Assembly (NCBI GenBank): GCA_050305935.1
Contig: JBNLGG010000008.1
Coordinates: 1 to 64,000 of the forward strand
Origin: CAJXNP01 sp050305935
GTDB taxonomy: Bacteria; Bacteroidota; Bacteroidia; Cytophagales; Cyclobacteriaceae
Length of the DNA stretch: 64,000 nucleotides
Direction of reading: 5' to 3'
Numbering within the stretch: position 1 is the stretch's first letter; each line of letters begins with the position of its first letter. The position numbers and the translations under genes are program-made. The notes beneath the pieces are model-generated. The model worked only from the letters and a program-made list of their open reading frames with translations. It made no database searches and was not told the DNA's origin. Below are positions 51,165-60,219 of the stretch, piece by piece.

Positions 51165-51344
51165 TTAATCCCTTCCAGGGTCACCTGGGTCTGGTTCTGA
51201 TCCGCCTTTTGTCAGCTCTACTTCAAATTTTTCACTGCTTATTTTTGACTGAACTGGCTTAACATCCTCATCACTAAGGGTTGAACAAGAAGTAATTAGT
51301 CCAATAGCAAATACGCCAACTAAACAGGTTAATAATCTTTTCAT
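51165..51344 (-). CDS. Tiny lipoprotein/lipopeptide precursor, copy 1
   Basis: 59 residues. Signal MKRLLTCLVGVFAIGLITSC with Cys 20 as the lipidation site, then STLSDEDVKP and an acidic, Gly/Pro-rich end after KFEVELTKGG (SEPDPGDPGRD). An in-frame AUG 8 codons upstream is possible but lies in the loop of the leader hairpin; in copy 2 the matching AUG is out of frame, so the start at 51344 is preferred. First gene of cassette 1. Confidence 0.72.
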   Translation of the reverse strand: MKRLLTCLVGVFAIGLITSCSTLSDEDVKPVQSKISSEKFEVELTKGGSEPDPGDPGRD

Positions 51345-51469
51345 AACTTTAAATTTTTGGTTAAACATATCCTAAGTTATGAAATAATGTACCTGCTTAG
51401 CGGTACCGATTAACTGTGTTTATTTAAAAATTTTAATGTTATAACTACTTCTTGAATTAGTCCAATTTA
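51342..51469 (-). promoter_or_regulatory. Conserved leader of cassette 1
   Basis: Near copy of the leader at 49578-49704. The RNA stem CAUAACUU (51381-51374) with AAGUUAUG (51349-51342) again includes the start codon, and the GTACC/GGTAC pair is kept. Conservation is highest from the ATG to about 75 bases upstream and weaker beyond. Confidence 0.55.
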
Positions 51470-51477
51470 ATTGGCAT

Positions 51478-51505
51478 AAAAAAAGCCAGCTAGCTGGCTT
51501 TTTTT
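51478..51505. terminator. Terminator of the batD-aroC-symporter-nfu operon
   Basis: A perfect palindrome of seven A, GCCAGCTAGCTGGC and seven T, 25 bases after the nfu stop. Works in both directions and separates nfu from the lipopeptide leader. Confidence 0.9.
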
Positions 51506-51529
51506 GATAGTTTCTCTATTTTATGGCTG

Positions 51530-52117
51530 CTAAACTCCCTCAGCCTCAACCGCCTGAACTTCCGGAACCATACTTTTCAATAAATTTTCGATACCGGCCT
51601 TCAGCGTAAGTGTAGAGCTTGGACACCCACTACAGGCCCCTTGTAAAAGTACCTTGACTACACCCTCATTAAATGAATGGTATTGAATGGCGCCACCGTC
51701 CATTTCCACAGCAGGTTTTATATACTCTTCCAATACACTGATGATTCGTTCGTCAATGGAGGCATTATTATTCCCCGGCTCAATTGCCGTTTCTTTTTTT
51801 GTATTCTCCGTTTTAAGCTCTTCAATTAAAATGGGCTTTCCGGACTCAATATATTCCTGTATAAATTCTTTGATTTCCAGCTTGACATCCTCCCAATTGA
51901 TGCTGTCTACCTTTGTCACTGTGATGAAATTATTCATATAAAAAACGCGCTGAACAAAGGGAAAATTAAATAAAGTCTGCGCCAGGGGGGCATTTTTTGT
52001 ACTTTCTATATCAGGAAAATCATAACTATCGCCTTCTCCGACGAGCATTCGGTTAGCCACAAACTTTAAGGAATTGGGGTTGGGGTTTGACTCAATATAA
52101 ATGTTTAATGCTGACAT
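51530..52117 (-). CDS. Nfu-type iron-sulfur cluster carrier
   Basis: 195 residues. N-terminal Nfu_N domain (YIESNPNPNSLKFVANRML, PLAQTLFNFPFVQRVFYMNNFITVTK) and a C-terminal NifU domain with EMDGGAIQYHSF and the cluster-binding GACSGCPSSTLTLKAGIENLL (CxxC). It carries assembled Fe-S clusters to target proteins. It is the last gene of a four-gene operon, 8 bases after the symporter, and followed by a strong terminator. Confidence 0.94.
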   Translation of the reverse strand: MSALNIYIESNPNPNSLKFVANRMLVGEGDSYDFPDIESTKNAPLAQTLFNFPFVQRVFYMNNFITVTKVDSINWEDVKLEIKEFIQEYIESGKPILIEELKTENTKKETAIEPGNNNASIDERIISVLEEYIKPAVEMDGGAIQYHSFNEGVVKVLLQGACSGCPSSTLTLKAGIENLLKSMVPEVQAVEAEGV

Positions 52118-52125
52118 CTTTCGTA

Positions 52126-53421
52126 TTAATTTTTGTTTTCAATCTTCTCGTCTATTTCTGCCATGGTAACAGAAACGGTAGAATCACCCGTAATGTTTAC
52201 GACGGTTCTGCACATATCCAATATTCTATCCGGCGCAACAATTAGCGCGAGACCAGCAGCCGGAATTCCCACAGATTCCAATACAATAACCAACATCACC
52301 ATCCCGGCACCCGGCACTCCTGCCGATCCTATTGAAGCCAGGAGAGCAGTCATAATGATCGTTAGTTGGTTCATCAAGGTCATTTCCATGCCTAATGCCT
52401 GCGCAATAAAAACTGCCGCTACTCCCTGGTATAAACTGGTTCCGTCCATATTTATGGTAGCGCCTAGTGGTAACACAAAGCTACTTACCTCCTCGGGAAC
52501 TTTCAGGTTTTTTTCCACACACTCCATTGTAACGGGTAGGGTGGCGCTGCTGCTACTGGTACTAAATGCCAGTATCTGGGCCTCACGGATTCCTTTGAAA
52601 AAATCCTGGTATCTGATCTTGGAAAAATACTTTAATATGGAAGGATAAACGGCCAGGGTCATGATCAATAAACCAAGAATAACTGTCATTCCATACACCA
52701 GCAGTGCGCCGAGAATCTCCAATGCCTTTGATGGATTTTCACCTGCCAGCTCCACAATCAATGCCGCCATCAACGCGAAAACCCCAAAAGGAGCAAGCAT
52801 CATGATGTAATCTATGATTTTTAATACCACATCATTTAGGCCCTCGAAAAATTGGATGACCGGTTTTGCTTTTTCCTTTTTAACCTGGAGTAGTGCAATT
52901 CCAAAAACCACAGAGAAAAATACCACCTGGAGCATGTTTTTATTGTCCGCTGTCGATCCAAAAATGTTTTCCGGAACTAATCGGACCAAAGGTTCAAGAG
53001 GTTCTTTTTCTTTCACTTCTTTTTTTACCAAGTCCTGTGTTTTTTCCACGGCTCCGCTGTACATCTCCATCAACTCCACCCGGGTTTCTTCGGAAATAAA
53101 TTTTCCCGGCTTGATCAGGTTGACACTTAACAGACCAATGGTAGTAGCTAAAATAGTTGTACAGATATAAATCAAAATGGTTCTTACTCCGAGCCTTGAC
53201 AGCTTCGAAACATCTCCCAAATTAGTCACTCCTACGATCAGCGACGCCAAAATCAATGGCATAGCAATCAGCTTTAACGCATTGATGAAAATGGTTCCTA
53301 CTGGTTTTATGTAAAAAACAACAAATGAATTGGGGATACCGGAGTAGATCACCACAAAACCAAAGATTAGCCCGAGAAACAGCCCAATAATAATCTTTGT
53401 ATGCAGTGCCAGTTTCGGCAT
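52126..53421 (-). CDS. Dicarboxylate/amino acid:cation symporter (DAACS family)
   Basis: 431 residues with eight membrane helices and two re-entrant loops. The serine-rich loop FSTSSSSATLPVTMECVEKN and the NMDGTSLYQGVAAVFIAQ motif of glutamate/dicarboxylate transporters (GltP, DctA) are complete. It takes up glutamate, aspartate or C4-dicarboxylates with Na+ or H+. It lies 3 bases downstream of aroC and 8 upstream of nfu. An insert near residues 115-150 (SGAVEKTQDLVKKEVKEKE) is longer than in GltP. Confidence 0.93.
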   Translation of the reverse strand: MPKLALHTKIIIGLFLGLIFGFVVIYSGIPNSFVVFYIKPVGTIFINALKLIAMPLILASLIVGVTNLGDVSKLSRLGVRTILIYICTTILATTIGLLSVNLIKPGKFISEETRVELMEMYSGAVEKTQDLVKKEVKEKEPLEPLVRLVPENIFGSTADNKNMLQVVFFSVVFGIALLQVKKEKAKPVIQFFEGLNDVVLKIIDYIMMLAPFGVFALMAALIVELAGENPSKALEILGALLVYGMTVILGLLIMTLAVYPSILKYFSKIRYQDFFKGIREAQILAFSTSSSSATLPVTMECVEKNLKVPEEVSSFVLPLGATINMDGTSLYQGVAAVFIAQALGMEMTLMNQLTIIMTALLASIGSAGVPGAGMVMLVIVLESVGIPAAGLALIVAPDRILDMCRTVVNITGDSTVSVTMAEIDEKIENKN

Positions 53422-53424
53422 AGG

Positions 53425-54501
53425 CTAAAGTTTAACGGTTTTATTGATTAAATAGAAATCCAATAGGGTAATGGCCGCCATGCCCTCTACAATAGGAACT
53501 GCCCGCGGAACAACACAGGGATCATGCCTTCCTTTGCCGGAAACTATGGTTTCATTGCCTTCAATATCGATACTTTGCTGATCCTTCATAATAGTGGCCA
53601 CCGGTTTAAAGGCAACCCGGAAATAAATGTCCTGACCGTTTGAAATCCCTCCCTGAATACCACCGGAATGATTTGTGGTGGTGGTGATGTTGCCATTCTT
53701 TGATTCAAAAATGTCATTGTGTTGAGATCCAAACATACTTACACCTTCAAAACCACTTCCATATTCAAATCCCTTAACCGCATTAATGCCTAACATGGCC
53801 TTTCCTAATTCTGCGTGAAGCTTATCAAAAACAGGTTCGCCAAGTCCGACGGGTACTCCCTTTGCCACACATGACACTACCCCGCCAATGGTATCCCTGT
53901 TTTTCCTGGTTTGGTCTATAAAATCAATCATTTTATTGGCGGTTTCCTCGTCAGGGCACCGCACAATGTTCCCTTCAGTTTTCTGTAAATCCAGTTCCTG
54001 GTAACTTTTTTCCAGCTTGATGGGGCCAGCCTGCGACACGTAAGCCTGGATGGATACTCCGATTTTTTTTAGCGCAAGTTTAGCTATCGCACCTGCCGCC
54101 ACGCGGGCTGCCGTTTCTCTGGCGGAGCTTCTTCCTCCTCCCCGGTAGTCACGAATGCCATATTTTTCATGGTAGGTATAATCTGCATGGGAAGGCCGGA
54201 ACTTTTCAGAAATATGCGAATAATCAGCGCTTTTCTGGTCTTTGTTCCAGATCAGAATGGTCAGGGGAGTTCCGGTAGCTTTTCCTTCGAAGATACCCGA
54301 TACTATCTCAAATTTGTCTTCCTCTTTTCTTTGGGTCGTGATTTTAGATTGCCCGGGTTTTCGTCGATCCAGTTCCGACTGAATAAACTCCTCGTCGATT
54401 TCCAGTCCCGCGGGGCAACCATCTATTACCACTCCAATTGCCCGACCGTGAGACTCCCCGAAAGTTGATATTTTGAATAGGGTTCCTGTGGTGTTTCTCA
54501 T
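53425..54501 (-). CDS. aroC: Chorismate synthase
   Basis: 358 residues, normal length. Converts EPSP to chorismate, the last shared step of aromatic synthesis, using reduced FMN. Seen are FKISTFGESHGRAIGVVIDGCPAGL, RRKPGQSKITTQRKEEDKFE, HADYTYHEKYGIRDYRGGGRSSARETAARVAAG, NHSGGIQGGISNGQDIYFRVAFKP and GRHDPCVVPRAVPIVE. The start overlaps the batD stop by 4 bases (ATGA). Confidence 0.97.
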   Translation of the reverse strand: MRNTTGTLFKISTFGESHGRAIGVVIDGCPAGLEIDEEFIQSELDRRKPGQSKITTQRKEEDKFEIVSGIFEGKATGTPLTILIWNKDQKSADYSHISEKFRPSHADYTYHEKYGIRDYRGGGRSSARETAARVAAGAIAKLALKKIGVSIQAYVSQAGPIKLEKSYQELDLQKTEGNIVRCPDEETANKMIDFIDQTRKNRDTIGGVVSCVAKGVPVGLGEPVFDKLHAELGKAMLGINAVKGFEYGSGFEGVSMFGSQHNDIFESKNGNITTTTNHSGGIQGGISNGQDIYFRVAFKPVATIMKDQQSIDIEGNETIVSGKGRHDPCVVPRAVPIVEGMAAITLLDFYLINKTVKL

Positions 54502-55931
54502 CGTTTCTTAAAAATGATTACTAGTGTGACCACCAACATGAGCCCCAGGAGAATGTTAGTAGTCATCCTAAAAATAATATCCCAATTCGTACCTTTTACA
54601 GAATTGTCCTCTAAATCAATCAAATCATAAAAAGATCCCAGATCAGTGGCAGAAATGAATTGATTCTTTTTGCTTTCACCTGAGATATTAAATTTATATT
54701 CTGATTTCAGTGTATCATATTTCTCTAAAACCGGATCAAAATAAATCCAGTTCACATAATTCGAAAAATCAAATTTTCCCGGTTCATTTGGTATTACATA
54801 GTAACTAAATGTTTTTGAGCCCTTGACCGATTCATTACTTCTTCGTACTCTCTGTTGAATATTGGGAGAATAAAAGTCAAAATCATCTGTCTTTTTAATC
54901 GTGGGTTCTGCAATCGCAGAAATATTTCCTTCGCCAAGGATATTAAAATTATAATTGAAACTTTCGCCGGTTTTCAGCTCAGTAGATGAGACTTCTTCTT
55001 TTAGAGTATATCTCCCCACGGCAACGTTTTCCCTCAAAGGATGTGGTGGCAAAGGTTTAACCTTAACAGTTTTTGCCCTTGACGAATATGTTTTAAAGTC
55101 TTCTTGCCTGTTAGAGGAAAAGAAAGAAGGATTTTTGGCTTCCTTGTATTTAATCATTTTCAAATCAACAGAGGGAAATTCAACCGGATCGCTGTTCAGG
55201 GGAAAAAAACGGGCTTCAAAAATCTTGTATTCAGTGTGCATTTTATTGTTGATGCTTACCCGCTCGCCATCAATCTTGTCAATATTGAAATTTTCTTCCC
55301 AACAATTTTTTGGGCGGATTTCCTTAATAAGCTCGGCTACTTGTTTTCCTGTTTCGTAGAAAGATAGCCTTGCCCTGTTTTGGTCAGAAACATAAAACGC
55401 CAGTGTCGCTGTAAAACCCTCACCTACGTACACTTCATCTTTGTCTATCGTTAAGGCCAGAAAAGCTTCATCGTCCACCTCGATGTATTCCGTGTTTCTT
55501 CTGTCGCCAAAAAAGTCCTCAAATGGGTCATATGCAAATGGGTCGTACTGCTTTTGCTGGATCGGTGGCCCGACCTTGATCTTTTTTCCCTGAGATGATA
55601 CCTCCTTACCATTGACACTGATTGTAAACGGGGCCAATGTAAAAAGCCCTTCTCCGGTGGGAATATAATTTTGGATAATACTTTGAGTAAAGGTCATCTG
55701 ACCATTGACAATATTGGTATAGGAAGAGCTCGAAACCCCGCTTTTCTCAAATCCCCGAATTTCAGGAAAATCCCCATACTCTCGAATACGGTCATTTTTG
55801 ACCTCTACTGTAATAGTAAAATATTGATTGGAGGCAATCTCATCCGGGCCCAGGGTGACGCTTATTTCCTGGCAAAATGAGGTGGCATTGATTCCTAAAA
55901 GACCAATAAAAATTAATACTAACCTTTTCAT
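54498..55931 (-). CDS. batD: BatD-like protein
   Basis: 477 residues from ATG 55931. Signal peptide (TSFCQEISV), several beta-rich domains (YFTITVEVKNDRIREYGDFPEI; GEGLFTLAPFTISVNG; GEGNISAIAEPTIKKTDDFDFY), one C-terminal membrane helix and KKR at the end. This is the layout of BatD, part of the Bat (Bacteroides aerotolerance) set, thought to act at the envelope in oxidative-stress tolerance. The other bat genes are not in this window, so it is an orphan copy. A start at 55964 would add 11 residues before the signal. Confidence 0.88.
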   Translation of the reverse strand: MKRLVLIFIGLLGINATSFCQEISVTLGPDEIASNQYFTITVEVKNDRIREYGDFPEIRGFEKSGVSSSSYTNIVNGQMTFTQSIIQNYIPTGEGLFTLAPFTISVNGKEVSSQGKKIKVGPPIQQKQYDPFAYDPFEDFFGDRRNTEYIEVDDEAFLALTIDKDEVYVGEGFTATLAFYVSDQNRARLSFYETGKQVAELIKEIRPKNCWEENFNIDKIDGERVSINNKMHTEYKIFEARFFPLNSDPVEFPSVDLKMIKYKEAKNPSFFSSNRQEDFKTYSSRAKTVKVKPLPPHPLRENVAVGRYTLKEEVSSTELKTGESFNYNFNILGEGNISAIAEPTIKKTDDFDFYSPNIQQRVRRSNESVKGSKTFSYYVIPNEPGKFDFSNYVNWIYFDPVLEKYDTLKSEYKFNISGESKKNQFISATDLGSFYDLIDLEDNSVKGTNWDIIFRMTTNILLGLMLVVTLVIIFKKR

Positions 55932-56103
55932 ATTTTTTCCGTTGCGATAATTTACAAACGTCAATTACCGTTGGACTATTACAAGCAGCAAAGTTACCAG
56001 ATATCTTGTAATTAGATCAATGAATTTGTAAATTGATTGCGCCACATGGGTATCAAAATCATTTCATTAATAAATCTACGTTTAACCAAAAATTTTGACG
56101 ATC

Positions 56104-56295
56104 ATGTTAAGATACGCTAAACAAGTACTTTCAAAAGTAAGCTTCGACAAGGAATTATTTGAAAAAGAACTTAGGAAGGCAATTAAGATGCTAGTACCAG
56201 TCGAAATTAGAGAGTTAAAGAAATGGTGTTACAGAAAGTTTAGTAAGCTATACCGGGCCATCTTAGACAGATGCTTTTCTGTTGTGCCTGCTTAG
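56104..56295 (+). CDS. Small conserved Bacteroidota protein
   Basis: 63 residues, basic and helical (LRYAKQVLSKVSFDKELFEKEL, VPVEIRELKKWCYRKFSKLY). It resembles a short protein family I recall in Cytophagales, with the same KVSFD.ELF.KEL and LK.WC core. Function unknown. The start at ATG 56104 fits the family; a TTG at 56095 is also possible. A strong terminator follows 23 bases later. Confidence 0.7.
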   Translation: MLRYAKQVLSKVSFDKELFEKELRKAIKMLVPVEIRELKKWCYRKFSKLYRAILDRCFSVVPA

Positions 56296-56318
56296 AGTTA
56301 CTTAAATTCTACCAAAAA

Positions 56319-56350
56319 ATAAAAGGCTTCTTTTTCGGGAAGCCTTTTAT
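56319..56350. terminator. Bidirectional terminator
   Basis: ATAAAAGGCTTC pairs with GAAGCCTTTTAT over an 8-base loop, with U-rich arms on both sides. It ends the small-protein gene on the plus strand and overlaps the last codon of queG on the minus strand. Confidence 0.88.
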
Positions 56351-57276
56351 TTTATAAATGAAATGTTTCTTTTAAAGCCTGTATATTTTGTGCGCTGAAC
56401 CGGAGAATTTTTAAAGACCTTTTTGAAGACCTCCTCTGTCAGTTCCATCCAGTCTGTTTTATTAAACCTCTTCAGTTCTTCACCCGGTCTGAAATTTTCC
56501 TCCCGGTGTGGCTTGGAAAAACGGTTCCAGGGACAAACATCCTGACATATATCACAGCCAAATATCCAATCATTCATTTTTCCCGAGAATTCTGCCGGAA
56601 TTTCATCCTTCAATTCTATGGTAAGGTAGGAAATGCATTTGCTTGCGTTAATAACAGTGTTCCCTACAATCGCATCCGTAGGGCAGGCATCGATGCACCG
56701 GGTACAATCCCCGCAATGATCTTTCACAGGGTCGTCGGAGATCAGTTCCAGATCACAAATGATTTCCGCCAAAAAGAAAAAGCTACCCAGGTTTTTATGT
56801 AAGAGCAGAGAGTTTTTTCCAATCCAACCCAGGCCTGATTTAGCAGCCCATTGTCTTTCCATCACGGGAGCGGAATCGACAAAAACCCGTCCGTCGATAT
56901 TGCCGATTTCTTTGGTCAGCTCGGCGAACAGGTTTTTTAACTTATTTTTTATCACAAAATGATAATCGATTCCATAGGCATATTTCGCAATTTTGAAATT
57001 GTTTCGCTCGTCAATAATTTCTTCCGGGTAGTAATTGTAAATGAGGGAAATGACACTTTTCGCCCCCGGAACGAGTTTTCTTGGATCCAGACGTTTGTCA
57101 AAATGATTGGCCATGTAGGCCATTTTACCATGATAGCCCCTGGAAAGCCATTCTTCCAGATGACGTGCTTCTTCACTTAAAAAATCTGCTTTTGCGATAC
57201 CGCAATATTCAAAGCCAAATTTTCTCGCCTTGTCCTTTACAATTATAGTGTGCTTTTGAATGGAAGAATGATCCAA
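56347..57276 (-). CDS. queG: Epoxyqueuosine reductase
   Basis: 309 residues, normal length. Reduces epoxyqueuosine to queuosine in tRNA, using cobalamin and two 4Fe-4S clusters. Cluster motifs are CGDCTRCIDACPTDAI and CDICQDVCPWN. Family pieces GFEYCGIAKA, LEEWLSRGYHGKMAYM, FVDSAPVMERQWAAKSGLGWIGKN and FFFLAEIICDL are present. Lies 4 bases after ruvB. Confidence 0.95.
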   Translation of the reverse strand: MDHSSIQKHTIIVKDKARKFGFEYCGIAKADFLSEEARHLEEWLSRGYHGKMAYMANHFDKRLDPRKLVPGAKSVISLIYNYYPEEIIDERNNFKIAKYAYGIDYHFVIKNKLKNLFAELTKEIGNIDGRVFVDSAPVMERQWAAKSGLGWIGKNSLLLHKNLGSFFFLAEIICDLELISDDPVKDHCGDCTRCIDACPTDAIVGNTVINASKCISYLTIELKDEIPAEFSGKMNDWIFGCDICQDVCPWNRFSKPHREENFRPGEELKRFNKTDWMELTEEVFKKVFKNSPVQRTKYTGFKRNISFIK

Positions 57277-57280
57277 ACCC

Positions 57281-58309
57281 TTAATCGAATAATGTCCCGG
57301 TTTTTCCCGGCATGGGGATTTTTAAATGCTTGTAGGCTATTTCTGTGGTTTCGCGACCGCGGGAAGTGCGTTTGATGTAACCCTCCTGGATCAAAAATGG
57401 CTCGTACACCTCTTCAATCGTTTCAGCTTCCTCACCGCAAGCAGTGGCAATGGTAGAAATGCCCACCGGACCACCTTTGAACTTCTCAATAATAGTTTGG
57501 AGTATGCGGTTGTCCATTTCATCCAGGCCATTTTCATCCACATCCAGCGCCTTCAATGCCATTTTTGCAATGTCTCGTGTGATCGTGCCAGTGCCTTTTA
57601 TTTCTGCAAAGTCGCGTGTCCTTCTCAGCAGGTTATTCGAGATCCTGGGAGTTCCCCGACTTCTTCTGGCGATTTCAAATGCAGCGTCCTCTTCTATGGG
57701 GGTATTCAAAATTCCAGCCGAGCGGACGATTATTTTCTGTAGCACTTCGGCGGTATAATATTCCAGGCGTGAATTAATTCCAAACCTGGCACGCAGCGGG
57801 GAAGTTAGTAATCCCGCCCTCGTAGTAGCACCAATCAAAGTGAAAGGGTTCAGAGAGATTTGAACCGATCTTGCGCTCGGCCCGCTGTCCAGCATGATGT
57901 CGATCCGGTAGTCTTCCATGGCTGAATACAAATATTCTTCCACAACGGGATTTAAGCGGTGTATTTCATCAATAAATAATACGTCCCCTTCCTCCAGGTT
58001 GGTTAGCAAACCGGCAAGGTCTCCCGGTTTGTCAAGCACAGGTCCGGAGGTAAGCTTTAGGTTGCTATTTAATTCACTGGAAATGATATAGGAAAGTGTG
58101 GTTTTCCCCAATCCAGGAGGCCCATGAAGCAATACATGATCAAGAGGTTCGCCTCTTTTTTTTGCCGCCTGAACGAAGACTTTCAGGTTTTCCAGGATCT
58201 TGTCCTGTCCGGCAAAGTCCTGAAACGCGAGGGGACGCAAAGCCTTTTCCACCTCCTTCTCAGCAGGTGTCATATTTTCGTCGTCCGGTAGCAGATAGTC
58301 TTCACGCAT
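57281..58309 (-). CDS. ruvB: Holliday junction branch migration ATPase RuvB
   Basis: 342 residues from ATG 58309. AAA+ motor that drives branch migration with RuvA. Seen are ALRPLAFQDFAGQDKI, Walker A HGPPGLGKTTL, Walker B LFIDEIHRLNPVVEE, sensor GATTRAGLLTSPLRARFGI, arginine finger region RSRGTPRISNNLLRRTRDFA, and the winged-helix end (GGPVGISTIATACGEE, IQEGYIKRTSRGR). ruvA is not next to it. Confidence 0.97.
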   Translation of the reverse strand: MREDYLLPDDENMTPAEKEVEKALRPLAFQDFAGQDKILENLKVFVQAAKKRGEPLDHVLLHGPPGLGKTTLSYIISSELNSNLKLTSGPVLDKPGDLAGLLTNLEEGDVLFIDEIHRLNPVVEEYLYSAMEDYRIDIMLDSGPSARSVQISLNPFTLIGATTRAGLLTSPLRARFGINSRLEYYTAEVLQKIIVRSAGILNTPIEEDAAFEIARRSRGTPRISNNLLRRTRDFAEIKGTGTITRDIAKMALKALDVDENGLDEMDNRILQTIIEKFKGGPVGISTIATACGEEAETIEEVYEPFLIQEGYIKRTSRGRETTEIAYKHLKIPMPGKTGTLFD

Positions 58310-58442
58310 GATTTTACAATTAAGCAAATTTGAAAATTTAATTCATAGGATAAAAATGAAATAGAAAGGGAACTTTCATTTCAAATGAATCGCCTATGTC
58401 ATCCATCTGGAAAAAAGTATCTTGCACATTCATTTTTAAATC

Positions 58443-59489
58443 ATGGAAAGAAAGCGAATAGCGAGCATTGTATACCCCTTGGTTTTGTTGGTCATTATGT
58501 TTGGGGTGTGGAAATACAGGGAGGGAAAAAAAGATACGCCTCTGAAAATGTTGAAAATAAAAGGCTTCACTATGGGGAAGATCCAGTACAATATTATCTA
58601 CTTCCACCCTGACAACCTGAATCTCTCGGAGGAAGTAGATTCATTATTGAGGGTGTGGAACCAAGCCCTTTCCACTTACATCCAGGACTCAGAAATTAGC
58701 CGGTTTAACCGTGATTCGTGTTTCACCTTTGAAAGCCGCTACTTTTTACCGGTATTGAAAACCAGCAAGGTAGTCTATGAAAATACTGCTGGCGCATTTG
58801 ATCCGACGGTAGGCCCGTTAGTAAATGCCTGGGGCTTTGGCCCGGATGATCCAAATTACCCCGACAGTAGCAAAGTTGATTCGCTTAAAAATTTCATTGG
58901 ATTTGATAAGATTTCATTTGATGAAAAAAAGGTGTGTAAAACGATACGGGAAGCTCAATTGGATTTTAGCGCCATTGCCAAAGGTTATGCAGTAGATGTC
59001 GTGGCCGATTTCATAAAGTCAAACGGTGCGGAAAATGTACTGGTAGAGATTGGCGGTGAATTGGTATGTTTTGGTGAAAAAGGAAAAGATCATCCCTGGG
59101 TAGCTGGCATTGAAGATCCCGATGTGTCAATAAATGAGCAACGCCTGCTGGCTAAGGTAAACCTGCGTGATCGGGCGATGGCTACTTCTGGAAACTATCG
59201 CAATTACTATGTGAAAGATGGTATCAAATATTCCCACACGATTGATCCGTCCACAGGCTTTCCGGTTCAAAGAAATATCCTCAGTGCGACAGTCTTTGCT
59301 GATGATTGCATGACGGCCGATGCTTACGCCACGGCTTTTATGGTGTTGGGAATTGAGGGCTCCAAAAACGTGTTGAAGAACACAGAAGGAATTGAAGCCT
59401 TTTTAGTGTTCAGCAATGAGGAAGGACAAGTGGAATATTTTTCTACCGAGGCGGTCAGCTCGTCAATCGAACTTGTCAATGGGAAGTAA
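58443..59489 (+). CDS. apbE: FAD:protein FMN transferase ApbE
   Basis: 348 residues. One N-terminal membrane helix (about 6-24), so it is anchored with the enzyme outside. Covalently attaches FMN to Thr in Rnf/Nqr subunits and related flavoproteins. Motifs: GFTMGKIQYNI, STYIQDSEISRFN, AFDPTVGPLVNAWGFG, DFSAIAKGYAVDVV, NVLVEIGGELVCFG, MATSGNYRNYYVKDGIKYSHTIDPSTGFP and ADDCMTADAYATAFMVLG. No lipobox Cys, unlike many ApbE proteins. The downstream gene overlaps by 11 bases. Confidence 0.95.
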   Translation: MERKRIASIVYPLVLLVIMFGVWKYREGKKDTPLKMLKIKGFTMGKIQYNIIYFHPDNLNLSEEVDSLLRVWNQALSTYIQDSEISRFNRDSCFTFESRYFLPVLKTSKVVYENTAGAFDPTVGPLVNAWGFGPDDPNYPDSSKVDSLKNFIGFDKISFDEKKVCKTIREAQLDFSAIAKGYAVDVVADFIKSNGAENVLVEIGGELVCFGEKGKDHPWVAGIEDPDVSINEQRLLAKVNLRDRAMATSGNYRNYYVKDGIKYSHTIDPSTGFPVQRNILSATVFADDCMTADAYATAFMVLGIEGSKNVLKNTEGIEAFLVFSNEEGQVEYFSTEAVSSSIELVNGK

Positions 59490-60213
59490 AAATGAATGGT
59501 TTGGCGAGTGGTTTAATTCCAAATATTACCACATTTTATATAAACATCGCGACCACGAGGAAGCGAAGCTTTTTATTGACAATATTTGCCAACTGGTGCA
59601 ATTGGATAAAGGGCAAAAAGTGCTTGATCTGGCCTGTGGAAAAGGACGCCATGCTATTTATTTGAATAGAAAAGGTCTGAATGTAGTAGGACTGGATCTG
59701 TCAGAGGAAAATGTAAGATCAGCCAAAATAAAGGAAAATGAAACCCTGAGATTCTTTACACACGACATGCGCCTGCCCTGGAGCGAAAGTGAATTTGATT
59801 GTGTGTTTAATTTGTTTACCAGCTTTGGCTATTTTGAAGTGAAGGGTGAAAATCAATTGTCGATCAACAATGTGGCGCTGAGCCTAAAAAAGGGTGGAAC
59901 TTTTATCCTGGATTTTCTAAATCCCTACACCGTTATCAACAACCTCGTAGAGGAAGAAATAAAAATAGTGGATGGCATCGAATTTCATATTAACAAAGAA
60001 TATACAGGCATCTTTCTGATAAAAAAAATTACTTTTACAGACCAGGGGCAGAACTTTTCATTCCAGGAGAAAGTAAAAGCGATCAGGCGTGTGCATTTTT
60101 TAGAATATTTTAAAAATGCCGGCCTAAGGGTAATGGAGATATTTGGCGATTACGATCTCAACCCCTATGTGGCTGAAAAATCAGAGCGAATGATTTTTTG
60201 TCTAAAGAAATAA
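59479..60213 (+). CDS. Class I SAM-dependent methyltransferase
   Basis: 244 residues from ATG 59479. SAM-binding motif I KVLDLACGKGRHAIYL, then GLDLSEENVRSAK, FFTHDMRLPWSESEFDCVFNLFTSFGYF, and the later strand GTFILDFLNP. Substrate unknown. It overlaps the end of apbE by 11 bases in another frame, pointing to coupled translation. A longer frame starting within apbE has no family-like N-terminus. Confidence 0.9.
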   Translation: MGSKNEWFGEWFNSKYYHILYKHRDHEEAKLFIDNICQLVQLDKGQKVLDLACGKGRHAIYLNRKGLNVVGLDLSEENVRSAKIKENETLRFFTHDMRLPWSESEFDCVFNLFTSFGYFEVKGENQLSINNVALSLKKGGTFILDFLNPYTVINNLVEEEIKIVDGIEFHINKEYTGIFLIKKITFTDQGQNFSFQEKVKAIRRVHFLEYFKNAGLRVMEIFGDYDLNPYVAEKSERMIFCLKK

Positions 60214-60219
60214 TCTTTT

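Noticed and set aside
48058..51344. A classical Rap-Phr (RRNPP) quorum-sensing pair
   Set aside because: The TPR proteins have signal peptides and a C-terminal membrane anchor, so their TPRs face outside the cytoplasm, and the peptides carry lipoboxes. Only the gene order resembles Rap-Phr.
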